DNA of 30,606 nt from an uncultured Clostridia bacterium (GCA_947623775.1 CANQHL010000006.1:1-30606), one strand, 5' to 3'. Counted from the first letter of the stretch, positions 6,837-15,374 are shown. A program made the numbers and translations. Notes: a model not told the origin generated them from the letters alone.

Positions 6837-7427
6837 ATGATTTCATTTTTAATTGGAACAATTGAAGAAAAAAAAGAAAATTTACTTGTTTTAAATGTGC
6901 AAGGAGTCGGGTTTGAATTAGCCGTTTCTTCAAATACACTTGGAACATTGCCTGTTGAGGGAGATAACGTAAAGGTTTTAACATACATGGCTGTAAGAGA
7001 AGATGATATAAGTTTATATGGATTCTCTACACAGGAAGAAAAGGAATTATTTTTAAAACTTATAACTGTAAGTGGTATTGGTCCTAAGATGGCAATTTCC
7101 ATTTTGTCCGGAATGAGCATATCAGATTTAGTTTTAGCTATAATAAAATGCGATTATAAAATTTTATCGAAAATAAAGGGGCTCGGAAAGAAGACAGCTG
7201 AGAGGCTGTGTGTTGAACTTAAAGATAAACTTGATCCTTTGAATATTCAACAGGAGCCACTATACCAAGATGATTATGATGAAGATGCTGTACAAATGGC
7301 TACTGATACTTTAATTAATTTGGGAATAAACAAAAATGATGCTTACATGTTGGCACGTGCAAATGCTGGTAAAAATGCAACCGCTGAGGAAATTATAGCA
7401 AAATCTTTAAGGGGGTATAAAGGTTGA
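6837..7427 (+). CDS. ruvA: Holliday junction branch migration protein RuvA
   Basis: The 196-residue product has three regions: an N-terminal OB-fold (1-62), tandem helix-hairpin-helix motifs (LITVSGIGPKMAISILSG and LSKIKGLGKKTAERLCVELKDKL), and after an acidic linker a C-terminal domain III (about 150-196, ALI-NLGINKNDAYMLARA) that contacts RuvB. RuvA tetramers grip the four-way junction. AGAGGAG at 6824-6830 supports ATG 6837. Its TGA stop shares a base with the ruvB start. Confidence 0.95.
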   Translation: MISFLIGTIEEKKENLLVLNVQGVGFELAVSSNTLGTLPVEGDNVKVLTYMAVREDDISLYGFSTQEEKELFLKLITVSGIGPKMAISILSGMSISDLVLAIIKCDYKILSKIKGLGKKTAERLCVELKDKLDPLNIQQEPLYQDDYDEDAVQMATDTLINLGINKNDAYMLARANAGKNATAEEIIAKSLRGYKG

Positions 7428-8437
7428 TGGAAGATAGCGAAAGATTTATAACAAGTTCTAAGAATTTAACAGATGCTGAAATTGAGAACTCTTTAAGACC
7501 CACATCGTTTGATGAATATATTGGACAAACAAAAGTAAAGGAAGCTTTACATGTTTATATTCAAGCGGCAAAGGCAAGAAAGGAAAGTTTAGATCATGTT
7601 TTGTTATATGGTCCTCCGGGGCTTGGAAAAACAACTTTATCTCATATTATAGCAAATGAATTGGGTTCACAGTTTAAAGTCACGTCGGGACCTGCCATTG
7701 AGCATGCCGCAGACCTCGCAGCAATACTTACAAATTTAAATCAAAATGATGTTTTATTTATTGACGAAATTCATAGATTGAATAAAACGGTTGAAGAAAT
7801 ATTATATCCTGCAATGGAAGATTTTGCACTTGATTTTATCGTCGGAAAAGGACCATCAGCAAGAAATATGCGACTCAAAATTAAACCATTTACTTTAATT
7901 GGTGCAACGACAAGAGCTGGCATGCTAACAAATCCCTTAAGAGATAGATTCGGGGTAATATGTAGGCTTGAACTCTATACGCCTGATGAATTGAAGATAA
8001 TTATCAATAGATCAGCAAAAATTTTGGGTGTTCAAATTGATGATGAAGCAAGCAATGAAATTGCAAAGCGATCAAGAGGGACTCCAAGAATTGCAAACCG
8101 ATTATTAAAAAGAGTGAGAGATTATGCACAAGTGATTGGCGAGGGATTTGTAACAAAGAATATTGCAATCAAGACGTTGCAAATTATGGAAATAGATGAT
8201 TTAGGTCTTGACACGATTGATAGGAAAATTATATTGTCTATAATTGATAAATTTGAAGGTGGGCCGGTGGGGCTTGACACTCTTGCTGCAACTATCAGTG
8301 AAGATGCTACAACCATTGAAGATGTATATGAGCCATATTTGCTTCAATTAGGATTTATATCAAGAACGCCAAGAGGAAGAGTTGCGCTTGAACCTGCATA
8401 TAAGCATTTTGGCAAAATAATGCCGGTTAAGGAGTAA
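7427..8437 (+). CDS. ruvB: Holliday junction branch migration ATPase RuvB
   Basis: I start this at ATG 7427 (TGATG overlap with ruvA, AGGGGG at 7409-7415 upstream) rather than the TTG one codon earlier. The 336-residue AAA+ motor shows Walker A GPPGLGKT (62-69), Walker B DEIH (113-116), sensor 1 IGATTRAG, an arginine-finger region PLRDRFG, and the C-terminal winged helix DKFEGGPVGLDTLAA and LGFISRTPRGR. RuvB hexamers pump DNA through the RuvA-bound junction. Clear family call, full length. Confidence 0.97.
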   Translation: MEDSERFITSSKNLTDAEIENSLRPTSFDEYIGQTKVKEALHVYIQAAKARKESLDHVLLYGPPGLGKTTLSHIIANELGSQFKVTSGPAIEHAADLAAILTNLNQNDVLFIDEIHRLNKTVEEILYPAMEDFALDFIVGKGPSARNMRLKIKPFTLIGATTRAGMLTNPLRDRFGVICRLELYTPDELKIIINRSAKILGVQIDDEASNEIAKRSRGTPRIANRLLKRVRDYAQVIGEGFVTKNIAIKTLQIMEIDDLGLDTIDRKIILSIIDKFEGGPVGLDTLAATISEDATTIEDVYEPYLLQLGFISRTPRGRVALEPAYKHFGKIMPVKE

Positions 8438-8447
8438 AATAATTATT

Positions 8448-9485
8448 ATGCAAAATAAAGACTTGATGAAAAAAAGCAGTTATTACTATGATTTGCCACA
8501 GGAATTGATTGCACAAGTTCCTGTTGAGCCAAGAGATAGTTCAAGACTTCTTGTTTATGATAAAACAAACGACAAAATAGAACATAAAATTTTTCATGAT
8601 ATTGTAGATTATTTAAAAAAGGGAGATGTTCTAGTCGTTAACAATACAAGAGTTCTTCCTGCAAGGTTGTTTGGTTATAAAGATACCGGTGCAAAAATAG
8701 AGGTACTACTACAAAAACGATTAGATTTAAAAACCTGGGAAGTGATTGCTAGACCGATAAAACGATTGAAAGTGGGACAAATTGTCACTTTCAATAAAAA
8801 TTTATCTTGTGAGTTTTTGGAAATTGGTGAGTATGGTTCTTGCAAGATTATATTTAATTTTGATGGTGTATTTGAAGAGCGGCTGGCAGAGGTTGGACAA
8901 GTTCCGTTACCTCCATACATTCACGAAAAGTTAAAAAATAATGAAAGGTATCAGACTGTATATTCTAAAATAGAGGGATCATCGGCTGCACCTACTGCTG
9001 GCTTACATTTTACAAATGAACTTATTACAAAAATAAAAGAAAAAGGTGTGCAAATTGTTGAAGTTCTTCTTCACGTCGGTTTAGGCACATTTCGCCCTGT
9101 AAAAGAAGAGAATATTTTGGAACATAAAATGCACAGCGAATATATAGAAATGACCTCTGAAAATGCAGCCATATTAAATAAAGCCAAAAAAGAGGGGCGA
9201 CGTATAATTGCAGTTGGAACCACATCTGTGCGCGTCTTGGAATCATGCACTGATAATCAAGGAACAATAGTTCCCGCCAAAAAAGAGACTGATATTTTTA
9301 TCTATCCATCCTACAAATTCAAGGTTGTAGATGCTTTGATAACAAACTTTCATCTCCCAGAAAGCACGCTTATTATGCTTATAGCGGCTTTTGCAGGGTA
9401 TGAAAATACAATGAATATATATAAAGTTGCAGTTGAAAATAAATATAGATTTTTCTCTTTCGGAGATGCGATGTTTATATTTTAA
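8448..9485 (+). CDS. queA: tRNA preQ1(34) S-adenosylmethionine ribosyltransferase-isomerase QueA
   Basis: The 345-residue product contains the QueA signatures: YDLPQELIAQ.P...RD.SRLLV near the N-terminus, VVNNTRVLPARLFG, KIEGSSAAPTAGLHFT and LHVGLGTFRPV, and the C-terminal TNFHLPESTLIMLIAAFAG. QueA transfers and isomerises ribose from S-adenosylmethionine onto preQ1 in the wobble position of tRNA, giving epoxyqueuosine. Its substrate tRNA is made by Tgt, the next gene. ATG 8448 follows AAGGAG in the ruvB tail at a long spacing; ATG 8466 is an alternative that would still keep the conserved N-terminus. The gene looks intact, in contrast to tgt. Confidence 0.95.
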   Translation: MQNKDLMKKSSYYYDLPQELIAQVPVEPRDSSRLLVYDKTNDKIEHKIFHDIVDYLKKGDVLVVNNTRVLPARLFGYKDTGAKIEVLLQKRLDLKTWEVIARPIKRLKVGQIVTFNKNLSCEFLEIGEYGSCKIIFNFDGVFEERLAEVGQVPLPPYIHEKLKNNERYQTVYSKIEGSSAAPTAGLHFTNELITKIKEKGVQIVEVLLHVGLGTFRPVKEENILEHKMHSEYIEMTSENAAILNKAKKEGRRIIAVGTTSVRVLESCTDNQGTIVPAKKETDIFIYPSYKFKVVDALITNFHLPESTLIMLIAAFAGYENTMNIYKVAVENKYRFFSFGDAMFIF

Positions 9486-9536
9486 GCATATTTTGTATGA
9501 TGTTTGCAATACATAATACAATATTTAGGAGATTTT

Positions 9537-10663
9537 ATGAATACAAAATTTTCATTTGAATTAATAAAAGAATGTCCAAAAACTGGTGCAAGAGCAGGTA
9601 TATTTCATACGCCACATGGTGATATAGAAACACCGATTTTTATGCCCGTTGGCACACAAGCGACTGTTAAAGGTGTTAAACCAGAGGAATTAAATGAAAT
9701 AGGTGCACAAATAATACTTGCAAACACATATCATCTTTATTTGCGTCCTGGACATGAAATTGTGAGGCAAGCAGGCGGATTGCACAAATTTATGAATTGG
9801 AATAAGCCGATTTTGATAGTGGCGGATTTCAAGTTTTTTCTTTGTCAAAATTACGAACCATAACAGATGAGGGCGTGGAATTCCGTTCACATTTAAGTGG
9901 AGCAAAGCATTTTATATCACCAGAAAAAGATATGGAAATTCAAGAGGCACTTGGTGCGGATATTATTATGGCTTTTGATCAATGTACGCCGGCAGGTTGT
10001 TCAATGCAAGAAGCAATTGAAGCACGCAGGGTTACCAAATTATGGTTGGAGCGTTGTTTTAAAGCACACAAAAACGATGACCAAATGCTATTTCCAATTG
10101 TTCAAGGCAATATATATAAGGATTTGAGAAAACAGTGCGTTGAAGATTGTTTGCCTTTTGCAAAATGTGGTATTGCAATTGGTGGTTTGTCTGTTGGAGA
10201 AGAAAAAAGTGTAATGTATGATGTTCTAGATTTTTTAAATCCATTATTACCTAAAAATCAGCCACGATATTTAATGGGGGTTGGTTCCCCGGATTGTCTT
10301 GTTGAAGGGTATGCTCGTGGTGTTGATATGATGGATTGTGTTTTACCTACTAGAATTGCTAGAAATGGTACCGCTTTCACCAAAACTGGGAAATTAGTAA
10401 TTAAAAATGCTATTTACAAAGATGATTTTAGGCCAATTGAAGATGATTGCGATTGTTATACATGCAAAAATTATACTCGTGCATATATTCGGCATTTAAT
10501 TAATGCAGGCGAAATGTTGGGAGCTCAATTGTTATCAATTCATAACCTTTATAATCTAATAAAACTTGCATCATCATGTAGAAAAGCAATTTTAGGTGAT
10601 TATTTCAAAGATTTTAAAGATGAATTTATGGCAAAATATGATTTATCAAAATCTACATTTTAA
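9537..10663 (+). pseudogene. tgt: tRNA-guanine transglycosylase, frameshifted by a 4-nt deletion
   Basis: Two frames together cover a normal Tgt. Frame one, from ATG 9537 (AGGAG at 9527-9531), encodes FHTPHGDIETPIFMPVGTQATVKG through HKFMNWNKPIL and then runs off into unrelated sequence, stopping at 9863. The second frame resumes with DSGGFQVFSLSKL at 9815 and runs to 10663, keeping MMDCVLPTR (nucleophile Asp) and the zinc site C-x-C-x2-C plus His (CDCYTCKNYTRAYIRH). The family motif PILTDSGGFQ is broken at about 9813-9817: four bases, the Thr codon and one more, are missing. Restoring them would give 376 residues, the usual length. Everything else is conserved, so the lesion is very recent, a minority allele, or an assembly error. 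A weak promoter (TTGTAT 9493, TACAAT 9517) may precede it. Confidence 0.9.
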
Positions 10664-10709
10664 AAAATAAAATCATATAAAAAACATATAAAATCTATTG
10701 CCTTTTCAG

Positions 10710-10738
10710 TTGACAATATTTTATGAATATACTATAAT
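10710..10738 (+). promoter_or_regulatory. Consensus promoter of rny
   Basis: Perfect consensus: TTGACA (10710-10715), 17-nt spacer, TATAAT (10733-10738). The 5' untranslated region would be about 33 nt and includes AAAGGGG before ATG 10778. Strong vegetative expression is expected. Confidence 0.9.
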
Positions 10739-10777
10739 TTTTATGGTAGACAAGTTCTACTTATAAAAGGGGAAAAT

Positions 10778-12367
10778 ATGAGCAGTTTAAGCATGTTATG
10801 CAATGCTGCTGTCGTAGCCGGAGTTGTTAGCGGAATTGTCGCATTAATTGTCGGATTGATTGTTGGTGCAATAGTTTATAGTATATTCGCAAGCAAAAAA
10901 ATTGGAAATAGCAAATCAAATGCTGTAAAAATAATTGAAGAGGCGTATGCAGAAGCAAAAAGCATAAAAAAAGAATCTTTGTTGGAAGCTAAAGATGAAG
11001 CGCAAAAGATTCGAGATGAGGCTAATAATGAAGCCAAAGACAGAAGAAATGAACTCCAAAAGCAAGAAGAACGTCTTGATCAAAGAGAGGAGTATCTTAC
11101 GAAAAAAGAGGCTGCATTAGACAGCAAAAGTGAACAGCTAGTAAGTGAAAAAAATTCACTTGATAGTGAAAGAGAAGCTCTTGCAAACAAAATGAAAGAG
11201 CAAGATGAGTTAAAACTTCAAATAATGCAAAAATTAGAAGAAATTTCTGGTCTTTCAAAAAAAGATGCAAAAGAGCTTTTAATCGAAAGTATAACGGATG
11301 AAGCTAAGAAAGATGCAAGCGTTATAGTTAAGCAAATTGAAGATGAAGCTCGAGAAAATGGTGAAAAAATAGCCAAAAATATTGTTGTTGGCGCTATTCA
11401 AAAATGTGCCACTGATTTATCTTCCGAAATGACGATAACCTCAGTTGCGTTACCAAATGAAGAAATGAAAGGTAGAATTATTGGGCGTGAAGGAAGAAAT
11501 ATACGTGCACTAGAAAGTGTAACGGGTGTTGAGTTAATTGTTGATGATACTCCAGAGACCATAACAATTTCAAGCTTTGATCCTGTACGAAGAGAAATTG
11601 CCAGATTAAGTCTTGAAAAACTGATAATTGATGGAAGAATACATCCTACAAGAATAGAAGAAATCGTTGATAAAGCTACTAGAGATGTAGATAAAATTAT
11701 AAAAGATGCAGGCGAGAATGCTTGCAATGATGTGGGAATTTACAATATAAATCCTGAACTCGTAAAGGTGCTTGGACGATTAAAATATAGAACAAGTTAT
11801 GGGCAGAATTGTCTTAAACATAGTGTAGAAACTGCAATTATAGCAGGGCTTTTAGCATCAGAACTTGGTGCAAATGTTCAAATTGCCAAGAGAGGGGGAC
11901 TTTTACATGATATAGGAAAAGCACTAGATCATGAAGTGGAAGGAACTCACGTTTCAATAGGCGTTGAACTTGCAAGAAAATATAAGGAATCTGAGGCTGT
12001 TATTCACTGTATTCATGCGCATCATGGAGAAGTACCTTTCAACTCCATTGAAGCGGTATTGGTACAGGTTGCTGATGCTATTTCAAGTGCTCGCCCTGGT
12101 GCAAGGAGAGAAAATCTCGAAAATTATATCAAGCGTTTGGAACAACTTGAGGGCATATGCAATGGCTTTAAGGGTGTTGAGAAATCTTATGCTATTCAAG
12201 CAGGTCGTGAGGTAAGGATTATTGTAAAACCTGATCAAATTTCTGATAATGATGCGTTTATGCTTTCAAAAGAAATAGCTAAGAAAATCGAGACAGAGAT
12301 GCAATATCCAGGGCAGATTAAAGTTGTTGTAGTAAGAGAAAAACGATTTACCGAAACGGCGAAATAG
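10778..12367 (+). CDS. rny: Ribonuclease Y
   Basis: The 529-residue product has the RNase Y domain order: an N-terminal membrane anchor (about 10-37), a long charged coiled coil (about 45-190), a KH domain with GRIIGREGRNIRALESVTGVE (from about residue 232), and an HD domain with LLHDIGKA (His377-Asp378) and the distal IHAHHGEV. C-terminal VREKRFTETAK is typical. It is a membrane-bound endoribonuclease that starts bulk mRNA decay in Firmicutes and is the scaffold of the degradosome-like complex. ATG 10778 is preceded by AAAGGGG. It is monocistronic: own promoter and a strong terminator follow. Confidence 0.97.
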   Translation: MSSLSMLCNAAVVAGVVSGIVALIVGLIVGAIVYSIFASKKIGNSKSNAVKIIEEAYAEAKSIKKESLLEAKDEAQKIRDEANNEAKDRRNELQKQEERLDQREEYLTKKEAALDSKSEQLVSEKNSLDSEREALANKMKEQDELKLQIMQKLEEISGLSKKDAKELLIESITDEAKKDASVIVKQIEDEARENGEKIAKNIVVGAIQKCATDLSSEMTITSVALPNEEMKGRIIGREGRNIRALESVTGVELIVDDTPETITISSFDPVRREIARLSLEKLIIDGRIHPTRIEEIVDKATRDVDKIIKDAGENACNDVGIYNINPELVKVLGRLKYRTSYGQNCLKHSVETAIIAGLLASELGANVQIAKRGGLLHDIGKALDHEVEGTHVSIGVELARKYKESEAVIHCIHAHHGEVPFNSIEAVLVQVADAISSARPGARRENLENYIKRLEQLEGICNGFKGVEKSYAIQAGREVRIIVKPDQISDNDAFMLSKEIAKKIETEMQYPGQIKVVVVREKRFTETAK

Positions 12368-12371
12368 TTTT

Positions 12372-12406
12372 AAAACTCCTATATAATGATATATGGGAGT
12401 TTTTTA
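12372..12406 (+). terminator. Intrinsic terminator of rny
   Basis: AAAACTCC (12372-12379) pairs with GGAGTTTT (12396-12403), with further A-T pairing inside, followed by a T run. It lies 5 nt after the rny stop. Confidence 0.85.
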
Positions 12407-12460
12407 TTAAATTTGGCTTTATTTTTACATATTTTAATTAGTTACTCAATATATTATAAT

Positions 12461-13045
12461 ATGATTTCTTTAACTGATTTTATATCAAATAATTTTGAAA
12501 ATTGTGTTTGGCTTGCGATAATAATCGTTTCAATGATTCCGACACTTGAGAGTAAGATAGCTGTGCCTTTGGCAATGAATAAAGATATCTGGGGCGAAAG
12601 TGCCTTTTCGCCAATTCTTGCTATGTTGATTGCTTTTGCAGGTTCTTTAATTCCAAGTTTGCTTATTATGTTTATTTCCAGAAGATTGAAAAAAAGAGCA
12701 ACAGGATTTATTACCAGTAAATATATTCAAAAAGGGCAACAAATTACCGAAGAGGAATCTAACTTCAAAAAATATTTGTTATTGACTGGATTTGTTGCAG
12801 TTCCTTTCCCGTTGACAGGTGTTTGGTCTGGTAGCCTTATTGCAGGACTTACAGACCTTGATATAAAGTGGTCGTTTTTGTCTATTGCGATTGGTAGTTT
12901 GATTTCATCTGGAGCGATTACCTTGTTGTGTTGTTTATTTTCAACATCAATCACATACATACTTATAATTTCATTGATAATAATTATTGCGTTTTTACTT
13001 GTAGATTTTTTTCTATCCTTTTTTAAAAGAAAGAAATCCAACTAG
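12461..13045 (+). CDS. COG2426-type small membrane protein (putative small multidrug export protein)
   Basis: From ATG 12461 the product has 194 residues and four to five membrane segments. Residues about 20-45 (IVSMIPTLESKIAVPLAMNKD) match the IPxxELRxAIPL-like motif of the COG2426 family, though Glu-Ser-Lys replaces the usual Glu-Leu-Arg; VAVPFPLTGVWSGSLIAGL further on is also family-like. The family is annotated as small multidrug exporter, but the experimental basis is thin, so transport is tentative. The frame is open back to 12386, inside the rny terminator; ATG 12461 is preferred because the family motif begins soon after it. No Shine-Dalgarno site precedes either start, and TATAAT at 12455-12460 touches the ATG, so the start remains uncertain. 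Confidence 0.75.
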   Translation: MISLTDFISNNFENCVWLAIIIVSMIPTLESKIAVPLAMNKDIWGESAFSPILAMLIAFAGSLIPSLLIMFISRRLKKRATGFITSKYIQKGQQITEEESNFKKYLLLTGFVAVPFPLTGVWSGSLIAGLTDLDIKWSFLSIAIGSLISSGAITLLCCLFSTSITYILIISLIIIIAFLLVDFFLSFFKRKKSN

Positions 13046-13226
13046 AATATCAAAGGGTGAGTTTTAAATAATTGTTTAGTAACAAAAAGAACACATCTTG
13101 TAAAATGTGCACTTTGTACTAAAAAAGAAGTATGAAATATCCCTTTATAAAAAAAGGAAGTGATCTGCGATAAGCAAGGACTATGCTTTCATGCGTCGCC
13201 AGAAAAAGAGGTTTTACCCCATTAAA
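13046..13226. other. Non-coding stretch with several hairpins (candidate structured RNA)
   Basis: No open frame of note. Visible structures read on the + strand: TTTAGTA (13075-13081) with TACTAAA (13117-13123), continuing inward with CAAA/TTTG and CACAT/ATGTG; then GCGAT-AAGCA pairing with TGCTT...GTCGC in about 13167-13199; and GGGTGAG (13055-13061) able to pair, with G.U pairs, with the TTTTACCC near 13213-13219, which would close the whole unit. A weak -10 (TAGAAT, 13043-13048) precedes it and the strong terminator below follows it. I do not recognise a known RNA family, and the structures were judged by eye. Confidence 0.35.
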
Positions 13227-13273
13227 AAATCCACGGGTTTCAGTGTAGTACACTTCATTCTACCCGTGGATTT
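13227..13273. terminator. Strong bidirectional terminator
   Basis: A 12-bp perfect stem, AAATCCACGGGT (13227-13238) with ACCCGTGGATTT (13262-13273), encloses a second hairpin AGTGT/ACACT (13242-13246 and 13250-13254). T-rich sequence follows on both strands; the longer T run is on the - strand. It separates the convergent COG2426-type gene and the PadR-like gene. Confidence 0.85.
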
Positions 13274-13296
13274 ATTTATCAATCTTCATATATCAA

Positions 13297-15033
13297 TTAT
13301 TTCCAATATTTTACTAGGGCAAATTTTTTCATGTAATATCTCATTGGGAATACAATAAATAATAAAATTATTGGTAATATTAGGGTGGTGGCATAGTGAG
13401 AAAATATTCCGGTTGCAATTCCAAAAATAAGATTTAATCCAACTACAACACATGATGAAAGTATAAAGAAAGCCCATATTTTCCAACTAGGAATTAGTTG
13501 GTTTGGTAGCCAGCTGGAATAAGTTTTATAATTATAAAACTTCCATATTATATCTATTATAAGTAAGGCTGGTAGGAGAATATAAAGGAAATTGGTACTT
13601 CCAAATGTGTTTTTAGTAAAGTGAAGAATAACGAATAGCAATGCTGATGATAAGATGGCAGCTAATGATGTTACAACACTAATAATAAGATAAATCAAAT
13701 TTGTATTATGTTCAGTTTTTTCCTTTGATTTTTGATAAATATTAAAAGATATATTTTGACTCTCATAAAACTCTTTTAAATCGTTATAATCATATATAGC
13801 ATCATCACGAATTTCACCAGACGAATTGTCTTTGGTTTTGGAATATAATCTATTTAATATTTCTCTATGAGAAGGGTCAATTGATGTATCTCTTTTAGGG
13901 GCGGGAAGTCTTGTGTCTTTTGTATTCTCTGATACTATTTTTAATCTTGGTGGCTCAATTTTTCTTGCTCTTCCAATTGAATTTTCGTCTATTTTACCCG
14001 TAATAAGTTTTGCATCATCTTTAATTTCTTCTTTCTCTTCTTTTGGCTTTATAGATTGTTGATTTTGTCTTTCAAAAATTGCGGTGTAATTTTTACTTTT
14101 CGGCATTTCATAATTGGTTGTGCCTGTTGTTCTATATTTCATTTTATTTTCTAATATAGAATTTTTAAATTCTTGAATATTAGCTCGTTTTTTATCATTT
14201 GATTCAACGAGAGGGTCGGCTGCTGACATGGCTATTTGATCTTCAGCAAAACTTCTTTTCCTTTTTATTTTGTTTATGTCTTTTGATATATCGTAAAGTC
14301 TTTGATTGTATTCATCTGCATTTTCATTCTTTGATAAGAAAACTGCATCATCTTTTTTCTCTGGTGGTATAGCATTTTCGGGGGTGTTGACCTTTGTATT
14401 GTCTTTTTGTTCTTCATATCCATATGGTGAAGGGGGTGTAACAAAATAATTTGTTTTGGTAAATTCTTCCTCTTGCTGTTTTGGGTAAACATGTTCGATT
14501 ATAGTTGACTGAATATGAGAGTCCTCATCTTTTTTGATTTGTTCACGTTGAGTTTCTGCAGAAACTGTTTGATTTTCTACATCTTTATTTAAATCAGAGA
14601 AATCAAAATATTCATCATTTTTTTCTTCTTTTTCTTCTTGTGATGTTAAATCTTTTGTGTTGGCAGGAGAGGATTGATTATTTATTTGAGTCGGAGCAGG
14701 GGATTCCATTGCATCTAAGTCTGCGAAATCTCTAAATACGTCAATTTTATTCATGTCAAAATAGGCTTTTAATTCTTGATAAAAGCCTCTTCCTTTTTCT
14801 GTTAAAGAATAGTATTTTCTATTAGGACCATAGTTGCTACTTTGAAGATATGAAGAAACATAGTTTTGTTTTTCCATTCTAGTTAAATTTGAATAAACAC
14901 TTGGTTTTTTTAGGTTTATTTTGCCATAACTTCTGGCGGATATCTCACTTATAATATCAAGACCGTAGAAATCTCGTTCTTGTAAGCAGGTGAGTATCAA
15001 GTAAGACAATTGTCCTTTAGCGTATAGTTCCAT
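13297..15033 (-). CDS. PadR-like winged-helix protein with C-terminal four-helix membrane domain
   Basis: The product has 578 residues in three parts. Residues 1-95 resemble a PadR winged helix: LSYLILTCLQERDFYGLDIISEI, then LKKPSVYSNLTRMEKQNYVSSY and GPNRKYYSLTEKGRGF, i.e. helix-turn-helix plus wing ending in the YxLTxxG motif. Residues about 105-440 are low-complexity, rich in Lys, Glu, Asn and Pro, and probably disordered. Residues about 446-565 hold four membrane segments (446-470, 481-500, 518-543, 549-565) with a basic tail. Ordinary PadR repressors are 100-200 residues, soluble, and sense phenolics or peptides; a membrane-tethered version suggests a one-component membrane regulator, which is inference. 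It has its own promoter and AGAGG 5 nt before the ATG, and ends at the bidirectional terminator. Confidence 0.75.
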   Translation of the reverse strand: MELYAKGQLSYLILTCLQERDFYGLDIISEISARSYGKINLKKPSVYSNLTRMEKQNYVSSYLQSSNYGPNRKYYSLTEKGRGFYQELKAYFDMNKIDVFRDFADLDAMESPAPTQINNQSSPANTKDLTSQEEKEEKNDEYFDFSDLNKDVENQTVSAETQREQIKKDEDSHIQSTIIEHVYPKQQEEEFTKTNYFVTPPSPYGYEEQKDNTKVNTPENAIPPEKKDDAVFLSKNENADEYNQRLYDISKDINKIKRKRSFAEDQIAMSAADPLVESNDKKRANIQEFKNSILENKMKYRTTGTTNYEMPKSKNYTAIFERQNQQSIKPKEEKEEIKDDAKLITGKIDENSIGRARKIEPPRLKIVSENTKDTRLPAPKRDTSIDPSHREILNRLYSKTKDNSSGEIRDDAIYDYNDLKEFYESQNISFNIYQKSKEKTEHNTNLIYLIISVVTSLAAILSSALLFVILHFTKNTFGSTNFLYILLPALLIIDIIWKFYNYKTYSSWLPNQLIPSWKIWAFFILSSCVVVGLNLIFGIATGIFSHYATTLILPIILLFIVFPMRYYMKKFALVKYWK

Positions 15034-15049
15034 ATATACCTCTATTAAA

Positions 15050-15078
15050 ATTATAAAATATTAATAAAGTTAAGTCAA
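15050..15078 (-). promoter_or_regulatory. Promoter of the PadR-like gene
   Basis: Read on the - strand: TTGACT (15078-15073), 17-nt spacer, TATAAT (15055-15050). The expected transcript start is near 15043, only about 10 nt before the ATG at 15033, leaving just room for AGAGG. Confidence 0.75.
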
Positions 15079-15151
15079 GATTTTTTCATTCATTTTATTA
15101 ACAATTTAGAGTCAAAACTAAAGTTTTATGTGTATTTATAAATTTGGACTA

Positions 15152-15179
15152 TTGAAATGGGGCATAATGTAGGTATAAT
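15152..15179 (+). promoter_or_regulatory. Orphan + strand promoter in the PadR-serS intergenic region
   Basis: TTGAAA (15152-15157), 16-nt spacer, TATAAT (15174-15179). No + strand gene follows; a transcript would run through the 34-bp palindrome and on into the 3' end of the minus-strand gene at 15375. The 340-base gap 15034-15374 otherwise holds the PadR promoter, the palindrome, and a second hairpin, ACTAG (15306-15310) with CTAGT (15325-15329). Confidence 0.4.
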
Positions 15180-15263
15180 CAAAAAAAATTTTTACATTTG
15201 CGGTTAGTAGTATATAAATTTTTTGTGTCAGTGGCAATATTTGATAAAAAGGGCAATATCAAC

Positions 15264-15297
15264 ATCTATGCGTAAAACACAAGTTTTACGCATAGAT
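15264..15297. repeat. 34-bp perfect palindrome (two 15-nt arms, 4-nt centre)
   Basis: Left arm ATCTATGCGTAAAAC (15264-15278), centre ACAA, right arm GTTTTACGCATAGAT (15283-15297), with no mismatch. It is not followed by a T run on either strand, so it is not a standard intrinsic terminator. The arm recurs once more, at 17699-17713, next to the tyrosine recombinase gene. It could be a recombinase or regulator binding site, or an mRNA 3'-end hairpin for the serS transcript. Confidence 0.8.
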
Positions 15298-15374
15298 ATT
15301 TGCATACTAGCACTAAATTTAGGACTAGTTTGTTATATTTTCATAAATATTGATTTTTATTTATATTCATATGA

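Noticed and set aside
9816..9863. Programmed frameshift in tgt
   Set aside because: A programmed shift of one or two bases would not restore the missing Thr codon of a strictly conserved motif, and no stimulatory slippery heptamer is apparent; deletion or error is simpler.
12386..12460. N-terminal extension of the COG2426-type protein starting inside the rny terminator
   Set aside because: No ribosome site at 12386, overlaps the terminator stem, and the family motif begins shortly after ATG 12461.
13140..13220. Known riboswitch (c-di-GMP, SAM, purine, PreQ1 or similar)
   Set aside because: Consensus cores of these families were not found, and no gene follows on the same strand.
15264..15297. 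Chromosome dif site for the nearby Xer recombinase
   Set aside because: A dif site is about 28 bp with two imperfect 11-bp arms and a 6-bp centre and a recognisable core; this is a 15-4-15 perfect palindrome and does not match known dif consensus closely. Kept as an unexplained repeat instead.
15264..15297. Intrinsic terminator of the serS unit
   Set aside because: The stem is strong but no T run follows on either strand, so a standard intrinsic terminator cannot be claimed.
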